DNA of 64,000 nt from Lachnospiraceae bacterium G11 (GCA_900103495.1 FMWZ01000008.1:1-64000); one strand, 5' to 3'; positions 47,586 through 58,370 are shown, counted from the stretch's first letter. Notes: a model not told the origin generated them from the sequence alone. Numbers and translations are program-made.

Positions 47586-48907
47586 ACAAAGTCTCCGACT
47601 ACTTCCATGAAATCTTCTTTAATTTCATCCGGTGTTCTGGGTGAAAACTTATATTGCAAAAGCCTCTCCTGAAGTCTCTCGCCCTCCTCGATGTTGGCCT
47701 GCATTTCAGGGCTCATTTCATCGATGTTGGCAAGCTGATAAACTTCCTTTGTTTCCAGATAGCTTAAGAACTTACGTCTTACCACTGCGCCAATCTTTTT
47801 CATGTTGGCTTCCTGTACGGCACCGCCCAAACGTGATACGGAAAGACCGTAGTTGATGGCGGGCTTTAAGCCCTTTTCAAAGTTCTTTCTTGAGAGAACC
47901 AACTGTCCGTCTGTAATGGAAATGATATTTGTTGAAATGTAATCCGTAATGTCTCCGCCTCTGGTTTCGACAATGGGAAGGATTGTGATAGAGCCTCCGT
48001 CCTTGTGCTGGCATCCCTTCTCAAGAAGTCTTGAATGGGTGTAGAAAATATCCGGGGGATAAGCATCACGTCCCGGTATTTTACCTGCAAGAAGTGAAAT
48101 CTCTCTGTGGATGTCTGCGTGGGATTTCAGGTCATCTATTACCACCAGAACATCCTGGCCTTCTCGCATGTACATTTCCGCGATGGAAAGTCCCGCATAG
48201 GGAGTAAAGAACGATACCGGCGGCTCATCATCGTTGAATGCCGCAAGAATCAATGTATACTCCATGGCGCCCTTCTTCATGAGATTGTCGTACAGCTCAC
48301 GGATATTCTTCTTCGTTTTGTTGACTGCTACGTAGATACAGATAACGTTTCTGTCCTTCTGGTTGACGATGGTATCGATGGCTATCTGGGTTTTACCCGT
48401 CTTTTTGTCACCGATAATCAACTGTCTCTGGCCGTATCCTATGGGGTAGATAAGGTCGATACCTGCGATTCCGGTGTAAAAAGGTCTCGAAACCTCACCT
48501 CTTTCCATGATTGGGATTGCGGGGGTCTCAATCATACAGGGGCGAAGGTTTTCAAACTTTTCACCCACCAGTCTGTCTTCCCCGAAGATATCCACGATAT
48601 GGCCGAGGGCGGCTTTGGAGTACATGGCACAGAAATCATACCCCGTAGTCACTACCTCGTCTCCAACGTATATGGCGTCAATTCTCTGAAGAAGTGCAAC
48701 CATTACAGAGTTTTTACCGATGGAGGTGACATATCCCACTGAGTGATTGGCAATAACAACCCTTTCGTAAAAACCAACCTGCTCAAGTCCGACCACCTCT
48801 AGAATGTAGTCTTTGACTTTTGAGACATAGCCAACCTCATAGATATTTTTCATGTCCTTCATGTTGCGTAATTTGGCGTTAACAAGATTTTCAATATATG
48901 TGCTCAT
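47582..48907 (-). CDS. F1-ATPase alpha-like subunit
   Basis: This 441-residue protein from the ATG at 48907 (GAGGAAGAAG upstream) is clearly AtpA-related. It has P-loop IGDKKTGKTQIAIDTI (165-180), PGRDAYPPDIFYTHSRLLEK, ISTNIISITDGQ and LSVSRLGGAVQ, whose Arg359 matches the alpha arginine finger that completes beta catalytic sites. It is about 60 residues shorter than housekeeping alpha, mainly through a reduced C-terminal domain. It overlaps the b-delta-like gene by 17 bases and the gamma-like gene by 4. Confidence 0.93.
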   Translation of the reverse strand: MSTYIENLVNAKLRNMKDMKNIYEVGYVSKVKDYILEVVGLEQVGFYERVVIANHSVGYVTSIGKNSVMVALLQRIDAIYVGDEVVTTGYDFCAMYSKAALGHIVDIFGEDRLVGEKFENLRPCMIETPAIPIMERGEVSRPFYTGIAGIDLIYPIGYGQRQLIIGDKKTGKTQIAIDTIVNQKDRNVICIYVAVNKTKKNIRELYDNLMKKGAMEYTLILAAFNDDEPPVSFFTPYAGLSIAEMYMREGQDVLVVIDDLKSHADIHREISLLAGKIPGRDAYPPDIFYTHSRLLEKGCQHKDGGSITILPIVETRGGDITDYISTNIISITDGQLVLSRKNFEKGLKPAINYGLSVSRLGGAVQEANMKKIGAVVRRKFLSYLETKEVYQLANIDEMSPEMQANIEEGERLQERLLQYKFSPRTPDEIKEDFMEVVGDFV

Positions 48908-49706
48908 TCTTCTTCCTCGATTTGTAGATGCTGTAGTCATACAGTCTGCCCTGGTATACTATTCGAATACCCTCGCAGACATTCTTATCGAACATACAAA
49001 CCACGTTGTCGGCAACGTTGTCGTAATTCTCGTCTTCTTCTCCAAGGTAAGCTTTCAGCTCAGGGGTCTGAATACTTACCGTCTGCTTAAGCCATGAAAT
49101 AAAATCAAGGATGTCAAACTCTTCGATTTCATCCATGGGCTCAATGAACTCACCAAGAAGTGCCTTTTCCTTTTTCTTCAGCGAATCATATAAAACCTTT
49201 AACTGCTCGGTTTTCTCCAAAGTACAAAGGTCGTAGATTGCGTTGAAATTTAGAAGCTCCAGTATGGATTTGGCTGCGTTGTAGCGCTCCAAATTGCCGT
49301 GGTAAGGAAACTTTTCAAGCACAGTCTTTATAATGGAACCCTTATCCATAACAAGCAGGTTTTTGGCCGTTTTGTAATCGGCAAAGAATCCGTTGTCGAT
49401 GTAATGAGATACAGGAATGTAAGCATCTCTTATTACGGGACGAGGCTTGTAGAATCTTGATACCTGCATGGCATTGTAGTCCTGCTTTAAAATCTTAATT
49501 CTTTGTTCCACCTCTTCCTTGGACTCTTTCAGTTCTTCCAGCTCATTCATTTTCTTTTTGAAGTCACCGTCAAACTCCTTCAGTTTTGAAAGGAAGTAGA
49601 CATTGACCTTCTTACTGGCATTCTCCGTGACAATCCTTAAGGAGGCCGTGACAAAGTAAATCATGACCGCCATAATCACGAAAATCGCTATAAATACAGC
49701 TATCAT
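48891..49706 (-). CDS. b-delta-like fused stator protein of the F1-like complex
   Basis: This 271-residue protein starts with a membrane helix (about 3-22, AVFIAIFVIMAVMIYFVTAS). A charged helix follows (about 35-80, KKMNELEELKESKEEVEQRI), as in a b subunit. The C-terminal part, with NVCEGIRIVYQGRLYDYSIY, resembles the end of F1 delta (GIRIxxGxxxxDxS). A single b-delta chain is known in mycobacterial ATP synthase. Position between the c-like and alpha-like genes is exactly where b and delta normally lie. The fusion reading is inference from order, topology and this short match. Confidence 0.65.
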   Translation of the reverse strand: MIAVFIAIFVIMAVMIYFVTASLRIVTENASKKVNVYFLSKLKEFDGDFKKKMNELEELKESKEEVEQRIKILKQDYNAMQVSRFYKPRPVIRDAYIPVSHYIDNGFFADYKTAKNLLVMDKGSIIKTVLEKFPYHGNLERYNAAKSILELLNFNAIYDLCTLEKTEQLKVLYDSLKKKEKALLGEFIEPMDEIEEFDILDFISWLKQTVSIQTPELKAYLGEEDENYDNVADNVVCMFDKNVCEGIRIVYQGRLYDYSIYKSRKKNEHIY

Positions 49707-49719
49707 GTGCTATCTCCGA

Positions 49720-49977
<258 letters not shown>

Positions 49978-49993
49978 TCAGAAATTAATCTAT

Positions 49994-51622
49994 TTAGTGT
50001 AATGTTCCCGTTGCTTCAGGAAGACTGCTCACAACATCCACGTTCTGATACGTCGCAGACTCGAACTTCATTGTTAAAGGTTTATTCTCTGTTGTCTCAG
50101 AAATAGGTAATGTAAAACTCATGCTCTTGCTGTCTCCTCCGGCAGCGGCTGCTGCTCCGTCAACCTGCAAGGATGATCCCATTTTGTTTCCGTTAAAGTA
50201 AACGCCAACTGTCGCCCCCGACAGCTCATATCCGTTGTAAGACTTTACGGTATAGTTGACGGTTACAAGAGTCTTTCCGTCTGTATCTTTGCTTGTTGAA
50301 ATCTTATTAATCTCAATATATGCGATATCTGCTTTAGTGGTTACCTTGGCCACATCCTGATTAACCGTGACAAGTTCTGTACTTCCGGTTGAATCCTTCT
50401 TATAAGCCTGATAGCCCATCTCCAGCTTGTAATTCTTGCCTGGTTCAAGGCCTGTTACCGTATACCTGGTATCAGTCTTACTAAGATGTACGGTTTCCTT
50501 CAAAGGATTGCTGGCCGCAAGGTCATAGACATTCAAAAATACATCCACGTAATCGTTTGTAAGGTCGTTTACGAAGTATTCAACGTCAATGCTTGATACG
50601 GAAGCCGTTGCTTTCTTTAAGCTGATCCACTTGGTTGCAGAAATGGAAGCATCGCTTCCTTCGCCACCTTGTCCGCCGTCTCCGCCATCGCCGCCGAGAC
50701 CGCCGTTTCCGCCCTGGCCTCCGACACCGCCGGTACCGCCTGAACCTCCGGCGCCACCGTTTCCGCCAAGACCACCGTCACCGCCGAATCCGCCTGAACC
50801 TCCGGTGCCTCCTGCACCACCTGTACCACCGGTACCGCCTTGTCCGCCGGTACCGCCGGCTCCTCCGTTACCACCCATGATGGTGATAACTTCGGGATTT
50901 TTGGCCATCAGCTGTGCATCAGGTTCTTCCACAATTCCCTCTGTGTACAAAAGAGGCCGTTTGGAATAGAGATTGGTGCTTCCGATAATGTTCTTTAAGC
51001 TGACTACGTTTCCGTCTTTGGCCATAAGCTCACTGCTTACGTCAAAATAAAGTCCGTCGCTTTCAAGAACAATGGGTTCAATAACATTGACGTAATAATC
51101 ATCATTCATAATCATTGCAGTTCCGCTCTTATGAATGTTGATGGTTACATAGCTGTCGGATGAAAGTGAACTGTCTGTGGAGTTTATATCTCGCCCCGTC
51201 ATTACATAAAGCCTGTCTCGAAGCTTATAAAGTGACGGTGTGTTCATGTCCTCCACAACGTTCACATCCTTTAATTTGTCTACGGTCCCGTCCCCGTTGA
51301 TTTTGTATGAATCTCCGTAAATGGTCATGCTGGATGCTGTGGGATCGTAGATTACTGTGTTTTTACCAAGGCAATACACATCATCGTCCGCGGTCTTCAG
51401 ATAGTACTTGTTGTCCCATTTCTTTCTGACCGAACCTTCATCCTTCATGTCCACATATTCGTTGTCCTCGGTGTATACCGTGGAGCCGGGCGCCACGGGG
51501 TATGCCTCGTTTCGGTTTTTTACCACAAAGACAACTGCCGAAGAGAATACCACCAGGCCGGCCACAAGCATAATACCCAGCGCGTTAAAGGACATGGTGT
51601 TTTGCTTACTTAACTTTCTCAC
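49994..51622 (-). CDS. Membrane-anchored surface protein with (Gly-Gly-X)24 rod
   Basis: This 542-residue protein starts at GTG (GAGG eight bases upstream), 20 bases after the 2120-residue gene. A membrane helix (about 13-32) precedes a beta-rich domain of about 220 residues similar in plan to its neighbours. Then come 24 consecutive Gly-Gly-X triplets (for example GGAGGTGGQGGTGGTGGAGG), which are expected to pack as polyglycine-II helices. Two FN3-like domains end the protein (about 330-540, GLEPGKNYKLEMGYQAY). It lies directly before the c-like gene. An earlier in-frame ATG at 51694 would overlap the upstream gene and is unlikely. Function unknown. Confidence 0.75.
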   Translation of the reverse strand: MRKLSKQNTMSFNALGIMLVAGLVVFSSAVVFVVKNRNEAYPVAPGSTVYTEDNEYVDMKDEGSVRKKWDNKYYLKTADDDVYCLGKNTVIYDPTASSMTIYGDSYKINGDGTVDKLKDVNVVEDMNTPSLYKLRDRLYVMTGRDINSTDSSLSSDSYVTINIHKSGTAMIMNDDYYVNVIEPIVLESDGLYFDVSSELMAKDGNVVSLKNIIGSTNLYSKRPLLYTEGIVEEPDAQLMAKNPEVITIMGGNGGAGGTGGQGGTGGTGGAGGTGGSGGFGGDGGLGGNGGAGGSGGTGGVGGQGGNGGLGGDGGDGGQGGEGSDASISATKWISLKKATASVSSIDVEYFVNDLTNDYVDVFLNVYDLAASNPLKETVHLSKTDTRYTVTGLEPGKNYKLEMGYQAYKKDSTGSTELVTVNQDVAKVTTKADIAYIEINKISTSKDTDGKTLVTVNYTVKSYNGYELSGATVGVYFNGNKMGSSLQVDGAAAAAGGDSKSMSFTLPISETTENKPLTMKFESATYQNVDVVSSLPEATGTLH

Positions 51623-51641
51623 GTATATTTCCTCACTATGT

Positions 51642-54600
51642 TTATTCACCTGTGGTCTGGACTGTTTCGGTCTTAACCCTGGTATCAAGGTCACCTAAAA
51701 GTTTGCCCGTGCCGCTTCTGTACTGAATCTTTACGTCATACCACTGATCAGAATCAATGGATGATGATGACCAGTCAAAGGTCTTCGTAAAGGATGAATC
51801 CTTCGCCTCATCCTCAGATATTTCAATACCGTTCTCGGTAGTGGTGTAAACCATGGTTCCATTTGAGTTATATGCCGTAAGGACAATCTTTCTGACGTTA
51901 GCGAAGTTACTGAGGTTGTAGAATTCAATCTCCAATCTGTCCACCGTAGCGTCGGAACCAATCGATGCCGTGGCTGCCGAGCCTGTGCTTACGGTAGCTT
52001 CGTCAAATGCCAGTACATCTCCTTCCGTCTCATCAAATCGTCCGTTGTTGTTAAGGTCTGCCTGACCCTCCACTCTTACGATGTAATCACCGGGATCCAC
52101 ATCGTTAAAGGTAACGGTTTCGTACTCTGCTCCACCGGAGTTTGTAAGAACTACATCTTGTGAGCCCACAGCATTATCTGTATCTGTTCTCTTGTAGAGA
52201 CTTACTGTGTACGTTCCGTCAAGGATTGCCTTTTGTGAATCCGTGCAAGTAACCGAAGCATTGATATTATTCTCCGAAGGAGTAGCTGTCAGCCTGAAGT
52301 CAGGAAGTGCAAGACTTGTGGGTGTCTGCACAGGAAGGATGGTGAAGCCCAATTCTTCGTCGGTATCACTGTCATCCACTGCCCAAACTCGAACGGTATA
52401 TGTGCTTCCCAGATAGAATCTTCCTGTTCCGGGGTTCATTGTTGTGCTGAAGGGATTATTCTGATCCGCTCTCTGGCTGTAGTACTGATATCCGGGATCA
52501 CCAAGTTTATCTATAGTTCCTTCTGCCACAACACTGCCGTTATCAATATCTGTTCCGCTTACAATCTTGTACTTGACCGTCATGCCGGTACCCTCATCAC
52601 CGGGGATGCCAAATCCGAAGGATACTGTCTTATCGTCGTAGGCATTGTATGAATAGCTGGGTCCGGTTACTCCAATATTTATGTATTTAAGTGTTTTAAA
52701 TGTGTACTGAACATTAACTCTTTCTTTGTCAGGATCGATACTGTACAAAGGACGCTCATTTCCGGCGTTGTCGTATGTAAAGAACAAAACGCCGTAGTTG
52801 GTCTCGGTGGACAGCTTTCTGAGCCTCAAAGTAAAGTTATTGTTCGTAACCGTAATATAGGTCTGATTCTTGAACTCTGTAGTGCCATAGTCAGGAGTTG
52901 AAGCATCTGTGCTTACCTCGAAGAATTCGCCTCTGTCATCGGAATTCTTTTTAAGTTTTACGACTGTGTCAGCGCCGCTCTTCTGAATCAGCTTCGCATA
53001 GATTCTGTCAGTGCTTACTCCGTGAAGAGACATCTCAAGGGTCGCTGACTTGGCGCCTGCGGTAATTCTTTCCTGTCTGATGGCTGCAACTACGGTACCC
53101 ATGGTAATGTTAAGGGTCTTGTTGCTTGTGTCGGTTCCGTCATAGATACCAAAGTCAAATGCGCTCTTTGCCAGCTTCTCTGCAACGTAGTAGTTCTCTC
53201 CTATGTGAATACCATTCTCATCGAAGGTAAATCCGCTTAAAGGTGCAGTTTCAAACTGGGAATTTGAAACAAGAGCGTTGTAGTAATATCTCTGGTCCAT
53301 GGTGGCACTTGATCTGTTGCCGGGGTTGGATGTTACATTAAGTCCGCCGCCTGCAACATTTCCGGGAATTACCATGGAGCCCAATGTGGTAGCTCCTAGG
53401 CCATAAGTTGTTGTCCAGTTACTATCCTCTCTCTGTATATATTTTGTTGTTCCGTCACTGACGTTCACTCTTCTTAAAGCAAACAGGTTCTCTTGCTCAG
53501 TGTTTGACTCATAGAAGGTTCCCTTGTCGTAGTCATCCATAAGACCTTCGTAATCATCGAATCCCGAAGATTTTGTAGAGTAATAGCCGTTTACGCTGAC
53601 GCTTAAGTTAGTGCCGGGACTGAACTTGGCAGCAAGAGGACCCTGGTCAACATATGCGTATCCATAAGGAGTTGCACTTCCTGAGAGTTCTCCTCTGTCA
53701 ACCACGTATACAGGATCGTAAATAACACTGTCATTACCATCACTGAATACAACTCTAAATGCGGAAAACTTATCCAAATCCGTTCCCATGAACGTCAGTC
53801 TGTATCTGTAGTTACCTTCGTTTACAAGAGGTGCCACAGTTCCGTCAGAAAGTTTATCCGCTGCGTTATCATTTGTGGTCCATGTAAGACCCTTAAGATA
53901 AATATTGTTTGCGGATATGGTCTGAGTCTGGAAATGCTGAACCGGCTTGGATGTAATATATTTTGTTGCTTCCGAAGCGGCTGACAAGGTCTTGTAGGGA
54001 ATTCCAACACTATAGTAAATTCCGTCTGTACCAAGTCCGTCAATTATCAGTGCCTTAAAGTCGTTGTTGTTTCTGTATCCGTCGGTATCATCCATTCCCG
54101 GTACATTTACAGTTGATTTGGTTGTTGATGTAGCTACCCCTGCATATGTATTGGCCTTTGTAACTTCAAATGCCGCTTTGCCCGCATTGTCTGTAATGAT
54201 TGCTTTATCCGGGTCAATAATTCTGTAATTCCAAATGTCTTTTCCGTTCTCTGAAGAGAGAGGATATCTCTCGGCTACAGGTGTCTGCATGTCAAGGGAT
54301 ATAACAGCGGATCTGTACAAAGGAACAGGTGTACTTCCGTATGCGCAATCAGGGTAGAAATGATCGTTATCGGGATCGATACAAGGGGTGATTGTATGAT
54401 CAGCCAATACCCTGTATGCGATGATATATCTCTTACCTCTGGTTAAAATATCTTGATCTTCTGCACTGCTTCCGTCAGGCTTCTTCCAGGTCATTACATA
54501 TGAGCCAACACTCTTTGTACCCTTGAAGTAAAGCTCTGTGTCACGAACGCCGTACTCCATACCATCTCTCGTATGTTCACCAACAAGAACCAGATTACAC

Positions 54601-57600
54601 TTCACATCTGTTCCGTATGTGTAGGTTCCGTCAGGGTTTGCCGTAACAGTAGCTATACCTTCTGAAAAATCATCGGGTGCCTTAGGATAAATAAGCTGGT
54701 TGGATGCAATGTCATAATTATCATCAAGTTCATAGATATAGTAATAAATCTTGTTTACATCCGCGTATCCGTAATCTGCTCTGAATCTGAGTCCAACTAC
54801 TGTGCTGCCGTCAATTCCGTCTTCCGAATAGCCTATAGCCGCTGCGGAATTGGGAAGAGCATCTACAACAACCTGTCTGTTGGGATTGTTGGCCTGTACG
54901 TGTTTCTTTGAGATTCCGAATCTGATAACGTTCTCGCCTTCCTTGAAGGGAATTGTGTTACCACTTCCGCCGGTTCCGTCTGCAAGATTAAGGGTGTAGT
55001 CGTATGCTCCGATGACCTTAATCTTGAACTCTCCGCCCGAGAAAAGGGCGTTATCGTTATTATCAATACCAAAGTCTGAAGGAGTGATTTCAAATACCGA
55101 TGTGTCACTTGCAGCTTCAGAATCTTTAATTGTAAGGCCCTTACTTTCTACAGGTCCTGTAAGCTCTGCGTCAGGGTTGTATTCTGTCTTATCACGTCCG
55201 ATGAAGGCATTGTCCTTGAAATAAGAGTCATGGGATCTTTGATCTCCGTCCGTAAGGACCGTTGCATTACCAATGATTCTCTCAAGTCCCGAATCCTCTA
55301 CGTGAATAAGCTGTAATTCCAGTCTTTCAAGTACGGATGCAGAATATTGAGCCTGTCCGATTTCAGCCGCGTCCTCCGAAAGAGATGTGACGTTAATGCT
55401 GTATCTGAAAGCAGATTGGGGATTGGCAAGTCTTCTTGCAGCCAAAGCTAAGGGCTTATGAGTCTTGGTATTAACTCTGGTGCCCGTAAAGTATGTGCTT
55501 GCTTCGGCACCAGTAATGTTTCCGTCCCCGTTTGTATCCTGGGGACCGCTTAATATCAATGTGTAAACGGAATCCTGATGAAGCCCCTCTTTCTTGAAGG
55601 GAATGAGCCAGTAGTTTCCGTTAGACTTGATGATATCTCCCCATTCTGTTGTATAGTTCGTTTCGTAATTATCCTTGTACTTAAGTGTGTATGTATCCGC
55701 ATACTCACCGGAAATGGCAAGTACAAGGGGATTGGTGCCTCCTATATGCTGAAGGACCGATGTGTTGTTCCAGTTACTTGATATATCTCCTGTACCATCT
55801 GTGATTTTGATGAATCCGGAAATTGTATCCGCACTCTGCTGATTCTCATCAATCAGAAGTTCAACCATAAGATCCGTGTTAACCGCGCTTAAGTCAGATA
55901 CGTTGGAAAACAGTGTTGATATCTCCATATCTTTTTCGTTATCGTTGAACATTACGGTTACACGTGCTCTGTAGACATCCAAATCTCCCGAAGGAATTGA
56001 AAATGTGTGCCCAGAAAGCTGAGTCAAATCCTTAGAATAAGTGGCAACCAGTTCATTCATTGACCCGGTCTGAAGAGCACTGGATATATCTGAATCCTTA
56101 AATAAATCGATTCGATAACTTGAAATTCCGCAATCAGGATCTGCTATTGGATTAATGTTTACCGTAATGGTATGGTTCTTGTCATTAGAAGTGATGGTAG
56201 GTGTCATAAGTGCTACCGATCTCTTCTCTCCCTGGGTGGCGGTTGCGGTATAAACCTCGTAATCGTAAGGTGTTTCCTTAAGAGTCTTTAACTCAACTTC
56301 GCTTCCGTCAGTGGGAATAAGTTCTTCTCCCACCTTTACATTTCCAAGTTCCGCATAGTATATTGTATTGCTCTTAACATCATCAAAGCTTAGAGGTCTC
56401 CCTTGGGAGCCGGGAATGGGATTGGAATCATTTACTACGAATTCAGCCCCTGCGCTGGTACCGCTAAATAAAGCTATGGTCTGCTTTTGACCGTTGTCGT
56501 CGTAGTAGAAGAATCTTACGTTGTAACTGTCAACCTGACCGGTTACTTTGGTTACGGCCGCTATCTCAGAGTCCGTTACATGAGCCTTTGTGATTCCTAT
56601 TCCCAGAGGTTCCGTTCTGAAAATCTTCTGGAAAAGTATTCCTGTTTGGAGGCTTTCTCCCTTTCCGGGTAAGTATTCGCCTTCAACAACAAGCACGTAC
56701 TCTCTGTCCGCATTTAATCCACTGAAGGTCAATGCTCCACTGCCTCTTTCTATCCTGGCACCAAGTTTCTGCTGCATGCTTTCCAGTTCTGTACCGGCCA
56801 CCAATTGCATGGTTTCTCTGTCATAAACCTTTACCTTGGTGCTTCCGACTGTAAGGGTATCGTCCGGATCTTCCATGGAAAAATTCATGGTCGCACTTCC
56901 GGGAGTTACTGAATAACTCCTGTTGTTTTCGCCTGAATTCACCCTGATTTCAGGTCTTGAATAAAGGTCAACGGATTGAAGCTGGCTTGCGCTTGCTGCA
57001 GTATCCGCATCCTTACCGGCTACGCCCTCAGCGCCGTCATAACCCATGATTCCGGTATCACCTTCGACACCGTCTTTGCCGAGTCCGCCTGTGGATCCCA
57101 TGGCGCCTTCAGAGCCCGCTTCTCCTTCTCCGCCCTGTTCGCCTTCTTTTCCTTCTTCACCGGCTTCACCCTGTTCACCGTCCGTGCCGTCGGTGCCGTT
57201 TACGCCGTCTTTACCGTTTATAACGTTGAAAGTAGGAATAGTAGGGCCGTCTTCTATGTTTTCATCTATGTCGATGTAACTGTCGTCATCAATTGTCATG
57301 TCGTCAAGAGAAAGAACCGCTTCCCCGTCTACCATGAAATTCTTGCCCACAAGGTTAAGCTCTGCACCGCCCCTTGTGACAAGTGTGCTATCTGCAGCAA
57401 CTGTCTGATATGTTCCTGACTGATGGGAAATTCGAACGATACCGTTGTCAACGTAAGTAAGCTGAACATAATCAGAGAACTGAACATCATCGCCGGAAGT
57501 TTTAAGCGTTACATCAGGGGATAAAAGCATGTAGTCCCGGTCTGAAATCTTCCAGATGAATTCTGTTATGTTCATGGCTTCGCCGCGGCTGCTCATTTCG

Positions 57601-58004
57601 TAGGCGCCGCCGTTTTTTACAAGAACGGTGTTCTTTGAAAGGCTGTAATAGCCATAATTAGATTCCGTTATTTCGGAAACGTCCATAATAACGCCCTTTT
57701 TGAAGGATCCAAGGGAGCCGTCATTATAGTGAATAAAATGGTCCGAATCAATTAATTCATTCGTTCCTGTTGCGTCTTTAAAGGAAATCTGAGTACCATA
57801 CTTCTCTTTATACTTGGTGCCCTGAGTGAAGTAATACTCCATATTAACGTTGTCGGTAACAAACTCTTCATCCGATGGATCGAGAATAAAACCGTCAGCG
57901 ACAAAAGTTCTGGTGTTTCTGGCATTATTGACCGCAGAAAGCACAGCAAGCCCCGCACCCAAAGCCAATACTGCAGCCAAAATAAACATAATACCCTTCT
58001 TCAT
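51642..58004 (-). CDS. Giant (2120-residue) membrane-anchored surface protein with collagen-like segment
   Basis: The N-terminal helix (about 5-25) may be a signal or an anchor. A beta-rich domain (about 50-250; YYFTQGTKYKEKYGTQISF) resembles those of the 236- and 3717-residue proteins. Residues of about 264-332 form 23 Gly-X-Y triplets rich in Glu and Asp (GTDGTDGEQGEAGEEGKEGE), a collagen-like rod. The rest is a long series of Ig/FN3-like beta-sandwich domains (GLNADREYVLVVEGEY; EKLAKSAFDFGIYDG). There is no C-terminal membrane helix and no LPXTG motif. It is the first gene of the F1-like operon. Role in adhesion or force transmission is inference. Confidence 0.8.
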   Translation of the reverse strand: MKKGIMFILAAVLALGAGLAVLSAVNNARNTRTFVADGFILDPSDEEFVTDNVNMEYYFTQGTKYKEKYGTQISFKDATGTNELIDSDHFIHYNDGSLGSFKKGVIMDVSEITESNYGYYSLSKNTVLVKNGGAYEMSSRGEAMNITEFIWKISDRDYMLLSPDVTLKTSGDDVQFSDYVQLTYVDNGIVRISHQSGTYQTVAADSTLVTRGGAELNLVGKNFMVDGEAVLSLDDMTIDDDSYIDIDENIEDGPTIPTFNVINGKDGVNGTDGTDGEQGEAGEEGKEGEQGGEGEAGSEGAMGSTGGLGKDGVEGDTGIMGYDGAEGVAGKDADTAASASQLQSVDLYSRPEIRVNSGENNRSYSVTPGSATMNFSMEDPDDTLTVGSTKVKVYDRETMQLVAGTELESMQQKLGARIERGSGALTFSGLNADREYVLVVEGEYLPGKGESLQTGILFQKIFRTEPLGIGITKAHVTDSEIAAVTKVTGQVDSYNVRFFYYDDNGQKQTIALFSGTSAGAEFVVNDSNPIPGSQGRPLSFDDVKSNTIYYAELGNVKVGEELIPTDGSEVELKTLKETPYDYEVYTATATQGEKRSVALMTPTITSNDKNHTITVNINPIADPDCGISSYRIDLFKDSDISSALQTGSMNELVATYSKDLTQLSGHTFSIPSGDLDVYRARVTVMFNDNEKDMEISTLFSNVSDLSAVNTDLMVELLIDENQQSADTISGFIKITDGTGDISSNWNNTSVLQHIGGTNPLVLAISGEYADTYTLKYKDNYETNYTTEWGDIIKSNGNYWLIPFKKEGLHQDSVYTLILSGPQDTNGDGNITGAEASTYFTGTRVNTKTHKPLALAARRLANPQSAFRYSINVTSLSEDAAEIGQAQYSASVLERLELQLIHVEDSGLERIIGNATVLTDGDQRSHDSYFKDNAFIGRDKTEYNPDAELTGPVESKGLTIKDSEAASDTSVFEITPSDFGIDNNDNALFSGGEFKIKVIGAYDYTLNLADGTGGSGNTIPFKEGENVIRFGISKKHVQANNPNRQVVVDALPNSAAAIGYSEDGIDGSTVVGLRFRADYGYADVNKIYYYIYELDDNYDIASNQLIYPKAPDDFSEGIATVTANPDGTYTYGTDVKCNLVLVGEHTRDGMEYGVRDTELYFKGTKSVGSYVMTWKKPDGSSAEDQDILTRGKRYIIAYRVLADHTITPCIDPDNDHFYPDCAYGSTPVPLYRSAVISLDMQTPVAERYPLSSENGKDIWNYRIIDPDKAIITDNAGKAAFEVTKANTYAGVATSTTKSTVNVPGMDDTDGYRNNNDFKALIIDGLGTDGIYYSVGIPYKTLSAASEATKYITSKPVQHFQTQTISANNIYLKGLTWTTNDNAADKLSDGTVAPLVNEGNYRYRLTFMGTDLDKFSAFRVVFSDGNDSVIYDPVYVVDRGELSGSATPYGYAYVDQGPLAAKFSPGTNLSVSVNGYYSTKSSGFDDYEGLMDDYDKGTFYESNTEQENLFALRRVNVSDGTTKYIQREDSNWTTTYGLGATTLGSMVIPGNVAGGGLNVTSNPGNRSSATMDQRYYYNALVSNSQFETAPLSGFTFDENGIHIGENYYVAEKLAKSAFDFGIYDGTDTSNKTLNITMGTVVAAIRQERITAGAKSATLEMSLHGVSTDRIYAKLIQKSGADTVVKLKKNSDDRGEFFEVSTDASTPDYGTTEFKNQTYITVTNNNFTLRLRKLSTETNYGVLFFTYDNAGNERPLYSIDPDKERVNVQYTFKTLKYINIGVTGPSYSYNAYDDKTVSFGFGIPGDEGTGMTVKYKIVSGTDIDNGSVVAEGTIDKLGDPGYQYYSQRADQNNPFSTTMNPGTGRFYLGSTYTVRVWAVDDSDTDEELGFTILPVQTPTSLALPDFRLTATPSENNINASVTCTDSQKAILDGTYTVSLYKRTDTDNAVGSQDVVLTNSGGAEYETVTFNDVDPGDYIVRVEGQADLNNNGRFDETEGDVLAFDEATVSTGSAATASIGSDATVDRLEIEFYNLSNFANVRKIVLTAYNSNGTMVYTTTENGIEISEDEAKDSSFTKTFDWSSSSIDSDQWYDVKIQYRSGTGKLLGDLDTRVKTETVQTTGE

Positions 58005-58370
58005 AGTAAAACTCCTTTTGGTCTTCCTTTTCGGACATAATTATGCAAAGGCATCAAAATTAGAGGGTCTAAAAAAGTCTAAACCCATACAATGTCCGCA
58101 TATTTGGTTTGAAAAAATTTGGAAAATGGTTCCCTTCTTAAACCGAAACGATTTGACTATTTAATGTCTAGTCAAAAAGACCGTAAAGAGATGAATTTGC
58201 AACTCCCCATAAAAAGTTATTAATTATCTCTCAAAACTCCCACTTTATTTCATCAGATTTTTGCATCAAAAAAAAGTGAATTTTTTTACATTTTAGGGGG
58301 ACAAATTTTACTTAATCGTTTAAGTTCTGTAATAATTTTGTAATATTTATTCAAAACAGGGTAAATTTTA
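58005..58370 (-). promoter_or_regulatory. Leader and promoter region of the F1-like/surface operon
   Basis: This A/T-rich gap contains no gene. Nearest the gene, CGGACAT (58032-58038) and ATGTCCG (58092-58098) can close a 5'-leader fold over GGGTCTA/TAAACCC-type inner repeats. Further upstream TTTGACTA-N9-TAGTCAAA (58152-58176) is a palindrome that could be an operator. TTGATG-16-TAAAGT (minus strand, around 58240-58270) is a weak promoter candidate. I find no known riboswitch signature. Confidence 0.4.

Noticed and set aside
50589-50969. Plus-strand ORF rich in Pro-Pro-X repeats
   Set aside because: It is the exact antisense of the Gly-Gly-X rod of the minus-strand surface protein; the Pro-rich translation is a by-product of GGN codons.
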